Assembly (NCBI GenBank): GCA_018831265.1
Contig: JAHJCO010000002.1
Location: 186,001-250,000, forward strand
Direction of reading: 5' to 3'
Length of the DNA: 64,000 bases
DNA from: Actinomycetota bacterium
GTDB lineage: Bacteria; Actinomycetota; Geothermincolia; Fen-727; Anoxymicrobiaceae
The position numbers and the translations under genes are program-made. How positions within the stretch are numbered: the first letter of the stretch is position 1; every line of letters starts with the position of its first letter. Shown here piece by piece: positions 57,702 to 64,000 of this stretch. The notes under the pieces were generated by a model, which ran no database searches, had not been told where the DNA came from, and worked only from the letters and a program-made list of their open reading frames with translations.

Positions 57702-58988
57702 CTAGGCCGTCTCCTCCTCCTCGCCCTCCTCCTTGGGAACGCGCTCCGCTTCGGTGCGCGACGTGAGCAGAGTCGGCTTGAAGTCCTCCGCCACCACTTC
57801 CCGGGTCACCACGCACTTTACGATGTCCGAGCGCGACGGCAGCTCGAACATCGTTCCCAGCAGGGACTCCTCCATGATGGCGCGCAGGCCCCTGGCCCCG
57901 GTCGAGCGCTGCAGCGCCTTCTCGGAGATCTGCTCCAGGGCCCCGTCGGTGAAAATGAGCTCGACCCCGTCGAACTCGAAGAACTTGTGGTACTGCTTGA
58001 CCAGGGCGTTCTTGGGCTTGGTCAGGATATCCATGAGGTGGTCGCGGGTGAGCGTATGCAGCGTGGTGATGACCGGCAGGCGCCCCACGAACTCGGGGAT
58101 GAGCCCGAACTTCAGCAGGTCCTCGGGCATGACCTTGGCCAGGATCTCGCCGAGGTCTATCTCGTCCTTCGACCGCACATCGGCGCCGAACCCGACACCG
58201 GCCTTGCCGACCCGGTCCTCGATGATGTCCTCCAGCCCCGAGAACGCCCCACCGCATATGAACAGGACGTTGGTGGTGTCTATCTGCAGGAACTCCTGGT
58301 GGGGATGCTTGCGGCCGCCCTGCGGCGGGACCGAGGCCACCGTGCCCTCGAGTATCTTCAGCAGCGCCTGCTGCACGCCCTCGCCCGACACGTCACGCGT
58401 GATGCTCGGGCTCTCGCTCTTGCGGGCTATCTTGTCGATCTCGTCAATGTAGATGATGCCGGTCTCGGCCTTCTTGACGTCGAGGTCGGCAGCCTGGATG
58501 AGCTTGAGCAGGATGTTCTCCACGTCCTCGCCCACGTACCCGGCCTCGGTGAGGCTGGTGGCGTCGGCGATGGCGAACGGCACGTTGAGGTACCGCGCCA
58601 GCGTCTGGGCGAGAAGGGTCTTGCCGCAGCCGGTGGGCCCGACCAGCATGATGTTGCTCTTCTGGAGCTCCACCTCGTCGTTGGTCATGGCCCCGACCTG
58701 GATGCGCTTGTAGTGGTTGTAGACTGCCACGGAGAGCACCGTCTTGGCGCGCTCCTGGCCTATCACGTACTCGTCGAGGAACGAGTAGATCTCTCGGGGC
58801 TTGGGCAGGGTGCCGATCTGGACCTCGGGTGTCTCGGTGAGCTCCTCGGCGATTATCTCGTTGCACAGCTCGATGCACTCGTCGCAGATGTAGACCCCCG
58901 GACCCGCGATGAGCTTTTTCACGTGCCTCTGGGTCTTGCCGCAGAACGAGCACTTCAGAAGGTCGCTGCCGTCTGAGAACTTAGCCAA
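57702..58988 (-). CDS. clpX: ATP-dependent protease subunit ClpX
   Basis: AAA+ unfoldase feeding ClpP. 428 residues. N-terminal zinc domain CSFCGK...CDECIELC (13-42), Walker [11 protein letters not shown] (117-126), Walker [12 protein letters not shown], sensor region GGAFSGLE, and the ClpP-docking loop GFGAD area. TTG start with AGGAGG upstream. Directly downstream of clpP on the minus strand. Confidence 0.97.
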   Translation of the reverse strand: MAKFSDGSDLLKCSFCGKTQRHVKKLIAGPGVYICDECIELCNEIIAEELTETPEVQIGTLPKPREIYSFLDEYVIGQERAKTVLSVAVYNHYKRIQVGAMTNDEVELQKSNIMLVGPTGCGKTLLAQTLARYLNVPFAIADATSLTEAGYVGEDVENILLKLIQAADLDVKKAETGIIYIDEIDKIARKSESPSITRDVSGEGVQQALLKILEGTVASVPPQGGRKHPHQEFLQIDTTNVLFICGGAFSGLEDIIEDRVGKAGVGFGADVRSKDEIDLGEILAKVMPEDLLKFGLIPEFVGRLPVITTLHTLTRDHLMDILTKPKNALVKQYHKFFEFDGVELIFTDGALEQISEKALQRSTGARGLRAIMEESLLGTMFELPSRSDIVKCVVTREVVAEDFKPTLLTSRTEAERVPKEEGEEEETA

Positions 58989-59006
58989 CTCGAACCTCCT
59001 GAGTCG

Positions 59007-59612
59007 CTAGTCGGTGGTCTTGCGCTGGGCTATGACCTCGTCTATAAGACCATACTCCCTGGCGGCCTCGGGCACCATGATGAAGTCCCTGTCCGAGTCC
59101 TCGTGTATCTTGCCCACCGTCTGGCCGGTGTGCCTGGACAGGATGTCGTCGAGGAGCTCGCGCGTGCGCAGTATCTCCTTGGCGCTGATCTCGATGTCGG
59201 CCGCCTGCCCCTGGGCTCCCCCCGCCGGCTGGTGGATGAGGATGCGCGAGTGGGGCGTGGCGAAGCGCTTGCCGGGCGTCCCGGCCGCCAGCAGGACCGC
59301 CGCGCCGCTGGCCGCCTGCCCTATGCAGACGGTGTTTATGTCGCAGCGCACGTACTGCATGGTGTCGTAGATGGCCAGCGTGCTGGTCACGATCCCGCCC
59401 GGGGAGTTGATGTAGAGGTGGATGTCCTTCTCGGGGTTCTCGCTCTCCAGGTGCAGCAACTGGGCCATGATGAGGTTGGCGACGTGGTCGTCGATATCCA
59501 TGCCCAAGAAGATGACCCTGTCCTTGAGCAACCTCGAGTAGATGTCGAACGAGCGCTCGCCCCTGGGCGTCTGTTCGATGACTATCGGTACCAGCTGGTC
59601 TCTTATCGTCAC
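59007..59612 (-). CDS. clpP: ATP-dependent protease proteolytic subunit ClpP
   Basis: 201 residues; catalytic triad Ser102 (GQAASGAAV), His127 ([10 protein letters not shown]) and Asp176 (SDRDFIM). GTG start with AAGGGAAG upstream, seven bases after the tig stop. Forms ClpXP with the next gene. Confidence 0.97.
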   Translation of the reverse strand: MTIRDQLVPIVIEQTPRGERSFDIYSRLLKDRVIFLGMDIDDHVANLIMAQLLHLESENPEKDIHLYINSPGGIVTSTLAIYDTMQYVRCDINTVCIGQAASGAAVLLAAGTPGKRFATPHSRILIHQPAGGAQGQAADIEISAKEILRTRELLDDILSRHTGQTVGKIHEDSDRDFIMVPEAAREYGLIDEVIAQRKTTD

Positions 59613-59619
59613 GTTCCAG

Positions 59620-61077
59620 TCACTTCCCTTCCTCGTCGGGTGTCCCCGCCGGCTCCTCGCCGGCGACCTCCTCGGGGGGCGCCTCCCCGGGCCCGGGCTC
59701 CCCGGAACCCTCCAGCTCTACCCCACCGACGAGTTCGACCCCGGCCTCCTCTTCCCTGTCACCCGCCGCCTCGTCCGGGGCTGGCCCGCCGGTGTAAACG
59801 GCGCCGTCGACCAGGACCTCCACCGCCCTGTCGAGCCTCATGTTGGCCTTCACCCCGTGGATCCGGCCGGCCTTGCGGAACTCCTTGACCACCCTGTCGG
59901 GGTCGTCACCACCGGCAACGGCTATCTCGCAGAGGTAGTTCTCCGCCTCGTCGTCACTGACTTCGATGCCCTCGGCTTCCGCGACCGCGTCCATCACCAG
60001 CTCTACCCTGATGGAATCCAGGACGCGCTCCCTAATTGCTTTCTCTAACTGGTATCGGCTCCCCTTCACCGCGTCCAGATATTGCTCCAGGGAGGCGCCG
60101 CGCTGGGCGTACTCTGCCTCCAGCTCCTCCATCTCGTGGCCGACCTGGTGCTCTATCATGGACTCGGGGACGTCGATATAGGTGTCGTCGATCAGCTTGT
60201 GTATGAGCTTGTCCCGCACCTCGCGCTGGGCCGACGACTCCTTCATCTCGCCGAGCCGCTTTCTCATGTCCTCCTTGAACTCGCCAACGTCCTCGAACGG
60301 GCTGATCTCCCGGACCATCGCCTCGTCGAGCTCGGGGAGGACCTTGCGCTTGATCTCCTTTACCATGGTTCGGAACGTGGCGGGCTTGCCCGCCAGCGTG
60401 GGCTCGCCGTAGTCGGGCGGGAAGTTGATGACGACGTCCACGATGTCGCCCTTGCGCGTGCCCCTGAGCTGCTCGTCGAACTCCTCGAAGAAGGTCTTGG
60501 AGCCTATCTCCAGCATCTTGTCGGTACCCGACTTGCCCTCCAGGGGCACCCCCTCGGAGAACACCTTGTAGTCGAAGACCACGAAGTCGCCCTCGGCCAC
60601 CGGGCGCCCCTCGACGACCTCCAGCGTCGAGAAACCGTCCATCAGGTGGTCGATGGCCGACTGCAGCTCCTCGTCGGTCACGGTCGCGTCTGGCCGCTCG
60701 ATCTCGATGCCCTTGTAGTCCCTGACGTGGACCTCGGGCTTGACGTCGACCTTCACCTCGAAGATGACCTTGCCTTCCTCGTCCGGGCTGATGAGGTTTA
60801 TCTCCGGCTCCGAGACCGGCACTATGCCAACGTCCTTGATTCCCTCGGCATAGAGGTCTCCGATGCCGCCGCGTATCGCCTCGGCCCTGACGTAATCGGC
60901 CCCGAGGTGGGTGTCGATGACATTGCGGGGCACCTTGCCCTTGCGGAACCCCGGCACCTTCACCTGGTGAGCCAGGTCCTTGTACGTCCTGGCGATGATG
61001 TCCTCGAGGTCCTCGGGCCCGGCCTCGACCCTCACGGTCACCTCGTGCCCTTCTCCCTTTGTCAGTTCGGTCTTCAG
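59620..61077 (-). CDS. tig: Trigger factor with acidic C-terminal tail, probable CTG start
   Basis: Ribosome-bound chaperone and prolyl isomerase. The N-terminal ribosome-binding signature is [15 protein letters not shown]; a PPIase domain follows ([13 protein letters not shown]...LEGKSGTD) and a helical C-terminal domain. The last ~60 residues are acidic and Pro/Gly-rich ([13 protein letters not shown]...PDEEGK), which is not usual. In frame, the first family-like residue is [15 protein letters not shown]; its CTG at 61077 has GGAGGAGAG six bases upstream, while the nearest ATG (61143) lacks a binding site and would add 22 odd residues. CTG is therefore the most likely start. Confidence 0.88.
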   Translation of the reverse strand: MKTELTKGEGHEVTVRVEAGPEDLEDIIARTYKDLAHQVKVPGFRKGKVPRNVIDTHLGADYVRAEAIRGGIGDLYAEGIKDVGIVPVSEPEINLISPDEEGKVIFEVKVDVKPEVHVRDYKGIEIERPDATVTDEELQSAIDHLMDGFSTLEVVEGRPVAEGDFVVFDYKVFSEGVPLEGKSGTDKMLEIGSKTFFEEFDEQLRGTRKGDIVDVVINFPPDYGEPTLAGKPATFRTMVKEIKRKVLPELDEAMVREISPFEDVGEFKEDMRKRLGEMKESSAQREVRDKLIHKLIDDTYIDVPESMIEHQVGHEMEELEAEYAQRGASLEQYLDAVKGSRYQLEKAIRERVLDSIRVELVMDAVAEAEGIEVSDDEAENYLCEIAVAGGDDPDRVVKEFRKAGRIHGVKANMRLDRAVEVLVDGAVYTGGPAPDEAAGDREEEAGVELVGGVELEGSGEPGPGEAPPEEVAGEEPAGTPDEEGK

Positions 61078-61162
61078 GTCTCTCTCCTCCGTTCGTTTTT
61101 CTCTCCAGAGACTGCGCGACCACCCGTTCGGGTGGTGACACAACCGCTATCGATGCCGGGAC

Positions 61163-61249
61163 TGGTGCGAGAGGGGGGACTCGAACCCCCACGGGCTTTA
61201 CCCCACGGGGTCCTAAGCCCCGCGCGTCTACCAATTCCGCCACTCTCGC
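61163..61249 (-). tRNA. tRNA-Leu (anticodon TAG)
   Basis: 87 bases with encoded CCA; acceptor GCGAGAG/CTCTCGC, anticodon stem GGGGC with loop TTAGG, a long variable arm (GTGGGGTAAAGCCC) as expected of class II Leu tRNA, T-arm GGGGG-TTCGAGT-CCCCC. Divergent to tRNA-Lys. Confidence 0.93.
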
Positions 61250-61405
61250 CGGCTTCAAACCCGGTGACCATTCTAGCACAGAGGCCCAGCGCCGGACCCC
61301 GTCCGACCGCCCCCCGACACCGCTCCCGGGACCGTTCCGCCATGCGTCCGCCGCATTGTCACGCGCCCGCCGTAATGCTACACTCCGGTTTGTTTTCAAC
61401 GACCC

Positions 61406-61478
61406 GGGCCGTTAGCTCAGCAGGCAGAGCAGGGGACTCTTAATCCCAAGGTCGCAGGTTCGATTCCTGCACGGCCCA
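61406..61478 (+). tRNA. tRNA-Lys (anticodon CTT)
   Basis: 73 bases without the CCA end, which is not encoded; acceptor GGGCCGT/ACGGCCC, D-arm GCTC/GAGC, anticodon loop CTCTTAA (CTT), T-arm GCAGG-TTCGATT-CCTGC. The first pair of the anticodon stem is a G/A mismatch. Confidence 0.93.
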
Positions 61479-61510
61479 CAGCCTCAGCAGCCGGAGTCAA
61501 TTCCAGTTCT

Positions 61511-61519
61511 TGCTATAAT
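61511..61519 (+). promoter_or_regulatory. Extended -10 promoter of the 61546 gene
   Basis: TGCTATAAT is an exact extended -10 (TGnTATAAT), 26 bases before the ATG, followed by TAGGAGG. Confidence 0.6.
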
Positions 61520-61545
61520 GACCTTGCTCATGTAGGAGGTAGAAG

Positions 61546-62367
61546 ATGTCTGACATACAGGCTGGTTCGAGGGTTTCGATAGTCTCCGACATAGTCATCG
61601 ACGGCGTCCTGACCTTCGCCGGGGGCGAGCAGGTGACTGTGGAATACGTCTCCCCGAACAGCGCGGACCCGAGGTACAGATTCGTTGTCTTCTCAGTCAG
61701 GACGGGAAATCGATACCAGCTTCGCGACGAGGACCTCGCGGAGCTTCCCGCAGGGCCTATCCCCGTGGCTCCCCCGCCGCAGACGGTCCAGGCGGGAGCA
61801 GCGGCGCCCGTGCCGGCACCTCCCGGAGCCGCCGGAGGCCCGGCGCCCAGGCCTAGCAGGGCCGAGGCGCGTGCGAAGACCGGCCGGCCGCCGAAGGCCG
61901 AAAAGGCCAAGGCTGGCGGCGGTCTCAAGGCCCTGACGGTGATCCTGGTCATCCTCCTGGTGGCCGCACTGGGCGGGGCGGGGTACCTGTACTACAAGTG
62001 GGACGATACGAAGAAGAAGGATCAGCTGCGGATAGAGAAACAACAGCAGGAAATCGAAACATGGAAACAGAAATACAGACTCGCTCTGGAGAGCTCTGCG
62101 CCTACAAGCACACAGCCGGAGCCCTCGACGAACGATCAACAGGCTCTCGCCGCGCTCGCCGGTTCCCAGTACCCGGGGCGCGTGGTGGGACAGATCAAGG
62201 TCGTGGGGGACTGGGCGCGGGTAAGCCTCGCCGGCACGTCGAACCCTCCGGTCGAGGGAGAGCAGGTCTACTACCGCAAGGTCAATGGAGCCTGGACCTA
62301 CGTGGCGGCAGGAACGGGTCTCACGCAGGCCGACATCCCTGAAGCGCCGCCGGAGCTGTTCCAGTAG
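61546..62367 (+). CDS. Membrane protein with N- and C-terminal soluble domains
   Basis: 273 residues, not recognised. Residues 1-65 form a small domain (VSIVSDIVIDGVLTFAGGEQVTVEYV); a Pro/Ala-rich linker follows (70-120), a basic stretch, one membrane helix (LKALTVILVILLVAALGGAGYLYY, about 128-151), then a coiled-coil (KKKDQLRIEKQQQEIETWKQK) and a small C-terminal domain (GDWARVSLAGTSN...VYYRKVNGAWTYVAAGTG). Strong AGGAGG and an extended -10 element support the start. The topology suggests a cytosolic N-domain and external C-domain. Confidence 0.75.
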   Translation: MSDIQAGSRVSIVSDIVIDGVLTFAGGEQVTVEYVSPNSADPRYRFVVFSVRTGNRYQLRDEDLAELPAGPIPVAPPPQTVQAGAAAPVPAPPGAAGGPAPRPSRAEARAKTGRPPKAEKAKAGGGLKALTVILVILLVAALGGAGYLYYKWDDTKKKDQLRIEKQQQEIETWKQKYRLALESSAPTSTQPEPSTNDQQALAALAGSQYPGRVVGQIKVVGDWARVSLAGTSNPPVEGEQVYYRKVNGAWTYVAAGTGLTQADIPEAPPELFQ

Positions 62368-62388
62368 GCCTACCATCATATGTTCACC

Positions 62389-62545
62389 GCAGGTTTGAAT
62401 AACATTAGTTATCAATATATGACAATGTTATGTATTAACCCCAGTAATTACGCAGTCGAGCCAAGTTCTTGCCGAGAAACTGTGGTTTCTGATTAAAAGA
62501 TAACAGTATTGAAAGCCAATGTTAATTATCGTGATTCAAACCTGC
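62389..62545. repeat. Small inverted-repeat element (MITE-like), copy 2
   Basis: A perfect 12-base terminal inverted repeat, GCAGGTTTGAAT (62389-62400) and ATTCAAACCTGC (62534-62545), around an AT-rich interior that opens TTGAATAACATTAGTTATCA, like the copy at 41468. The remaining 185 bases before the acetyltransferase hold no gene that I can see. Confidence 0.75.
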
Positions 62546-62732
62546 GTTAGTGCTTGCGCTGTCCAGCCTGGGTGTTTCGAACCTGCTCCTGCAAGAAATA
62601 GCTCGACCTGGCACCTTCGAACACAGGAGCGTCCTGGAGGCTCCCGGCGAATGCCTGACATGATAGAGCTCCCACCATGACAGTCAGCCTCATGGTAGGT
62701 TTGGAGGACAAAACCTGCTACAGGGAGACGAG

Positions 62733-63377
62733 ATGGAAGGTACCATCAGGAAGGCCGAGCCCCGCGACGCGGTCGAGATGGCGAAGCTGTACTACATGGC
62801 CGGTAGGAGTCACGTCGAGCTCTCCATCCACGACCTGATAATACCGGGACCGCCAGGGATGACCGACGAGCGGATCGGGACGCTGGCGAAGGTGATAGCC
62901 GCCGAGACGGTCTCCTGGATGAGTTATGTATACTACAAAGTGGTCGAAGTGGACGGGAAGGTAGCGAGCGGACGGGCGACCTTCACCGTCGAGCAGTACG
63001 ACGACAGGCAGGTCGGTGGAGCGTTGATGGAGGCGGGCTGGCAGGTAAAAGACCTCATGGAGCTCGTGAAGAGGCTCGAGGTCTGGGAGGCGACCGACAC
63101 GGGAAGGGTCCCGGACTACCTCATCGTCGAGCACGTCGCGACCTTCGAGGAGTTCCGCGGACGGGGATACACCGGCGCCCTGCTCGAGCGCGCTGGTGAC
63201 GAGGCGGCGCGGGCCGGCCTCAAGGGACTTCAGCTCACGGTGCTGCTCGGCAACGAACCTGCGATCCGGGTCTACGAGAAGGCCGGTTTCAGGATGGATA
63301 TCACGAAGGAAAACCCGGACTTCGAGAGATTATTCGCCGCCCCAGGGGTGGGGCGCATGCTACTCGACCTGGGTTGA
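62733..63377 (+). CDS. GNAT family acetyltransferase
   Basis: 214 residues. The acetyl-CoA loop reads EEFRGRGYTGALLERA (RxxGxG type), preceded by EHVATFEEF and followed by LTVLLGNEPAIRVYEKAGFR, a standard GNAT C-terminus. N-terminal part EGTIRKAEPRDAVEMAKLYYM. GGGAG precedes the ATG. The acceptor is unknown; it is isolated. Confidence 0.85.
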   Translation: MEGTIRKAEPRDAVEMAKLYYMAGRSHVELSIHDLIIPGPPGMTDERIGTLAKVIAAETVSWMSYVYYKVVEVDGKVASGRATFTVEQYDDRQVGGALMEAGWQVKDLMELVKRLEVWEATDTGRVPDYLIVEHVATFEEFRGRGYTGALLERAGDEAARAGLKGLQLTVLLGNEPAIRVYEKAGFRMDITKENPDFERLFAAPGVGRMLLDLG

Positions 63378-63437
63378 CCGAGGTCTGAGGTACGATCCCA
63401 TCGGTCCCCCACTCAACCGAGGCTTCGCCCCGTCGGG

Positions 63438-64000
63438 TCAGCGCGCTCTTCGGAGGCTGAACTCGAAGCAGGCCCCGTCGTCGTTGCAGGCCCTGATCCC
63501 GCTACCATAGGCGTCAACGATCTTCCTGACGATGGCGAGTCCGATCCCCGTCCTGCCGTCCGCGCCCTTGACGAACGGCTCGAAGATCTCTTGAAGCAGA
63601 TCCTCCGGGATGCCGGGGCCGTTGTCCCTGACGAGGTACGTGTTCTCTCCATCACTCGACACCATTCGCACTTCGATCCGGGGCCCTCCGTACACGATCG
63701 CGTTCATGATGAGGTTTGAGAATACCTGATAGATCTCCAGGTCTGTCGCCCGGACGCGGCCCAGGTCATCATCCACCTCGAGCCTGATGTCCTTGCTCTC
63801 GATCTCCTCCCGGATGTCTCTCAAGACCTCCGCGACCTGCGCAGACACATCAACGTCCTCGAGCTGTTTCGGCTGGTCGGCTTCCGCGAAGGTCAGCAGC
63901 TCATCTACCAGGTCGTTGCCGCGAAGCGCGCTCCTGAGTGCTATGTCCGACAGTTCCCTGGCCGTCTCGAGCGAGTCGGCCGTCGGCCGTTTCAGCATCT
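63438..64000 (-). CDS. Histidine kinase, C-terminal part (runs off the window)
   Basis: 187 residues visible. The ATPase domain has the N box NLIMNAIVYGG, G1 VRDNGPGIPEDL, F region IFEPFVKG and G2 GRTGIGLAIV; upstream LRGNDLVDELLTFAEAD is the end of a dimerisation helix. The frame is open to the window edge, so the phospho-acceptor His and sensor lie beyond 64000. ATG at 63998 is internal. Response regulator not in view. Confidence 0.85.
   Translation of the reverse strand, partial: MLKRPTADSLETARELSDIALRSALRGNDLVDELLTFAEADQPKQLEDVDVSAQVAEVLRDIREEIESKDIRLEVDDDLGRVRATDLEIYQVFSNLIMNAIVYGGPRIEVRMVSSDGENTYLVRDNGPGIPEDLLQEIFEPFVKGADGRTGIGLAIVRKIVDAYGSGIRACNDDGACFEFSLRRAR

Overview
The window is high-GC bacterial chromosome coding mostly on the minus strand. 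The housekeeping order matches Gram-positive genomes: glyQ-glyS-ppdK-dGTPase-dnaG-rpoD, uppS-recO, era, rodA-mrdA-mreDCB, ndk-folC-valS, clpX-clpP-tig. Two-subunit glycyl-tRNA synthetase, RecO and Era near rpoD, a flavodiiron/rubredoxin/ferritin operon, a tungsten-type aldehyde:ferredoxin oxidoreductase and a family of secreted proteins with WYLAEG-type repeats suggest a deep-branching, anaerobic or microaerobic Actinomycetota-like organism. That placement is inferred from gene content and memory of such genomes, not from a search.

Layout. 1-6.0 kb: a multicopper oxidase with a C-terminal fibronectin-like domain, a small lipoprotein, and a MacB-type ABC ATPase/permease pair. 6.3-20 kb: an accessory region with a broken polysaccharide deacetylase, a HEPN/MNT toxin-antitoxin-like pair, an O-methyltransferase with an apparent frameshift, a class C beta-lactamase-like serine hydrolase, a beta-helix surface protein, a ParB-type DNA-binding protein and a large subtilase. 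These genes are separated by an imperfect dispersed repeat ('R-repeat', 4 copies plus a fragment fused to the 3' end of tRNA-Asn). 20.2-24.1 kb: a six-gene oxygen/iron operon, in transcript order ferritin, flavodiiron protein, high-molecular-weight rubredoxin, 4Fe-4S protein, zinc ribbon, cupin. 24.2-35.8 kb: DUF2400 protein, rpoD, dnaG, dGTPase, flavoprotein, ppdK, glyS, glyQ. 35.9-41.4 kb: an insert of a membrane protein, acyl-CoA dehydrogenase, lipoprotein and aldehyde:ferredoxin oxidoreductase between the glyQ and uppS/recO parts of the housekeeping cluster. 41.8-61.1 kb: uppS, recO, deoC, mgtE, era, the rod-shape/peptidoglycan operon, ndk, folC, valS, clpX, clpP, tig. 61.1-64 kb: tRNA-Leu and tRNA-Lys (divergent), a membrane protein, a GNAT acetyltransferase and the 3' part of a histidine kinase.

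How it works together. The rodA-mrdA-mreDCB block specifies rod shape and UppS makes the lipid carrier for the same wall synthesis. ClpXP and trigger factor handle protein quality control. The flavodiiron operon would reduce O2 or NO through the rubredoxin fusion while ferritin stores iron. The secreted proteins share a four-unit C-terminal module that probably serves a common export or surface role.

The most unusual content is non-coding: at least three kinds of small repeat. These are the R-repeats in the accessory region, a terminal-inverted-repeat element (two copies, near 41.5 and 62.4 kb), and REP-like inverted repeats of several sequence types placed directly after stop codons. No transposase, integrase, CRISPR array or rRNA was seen.
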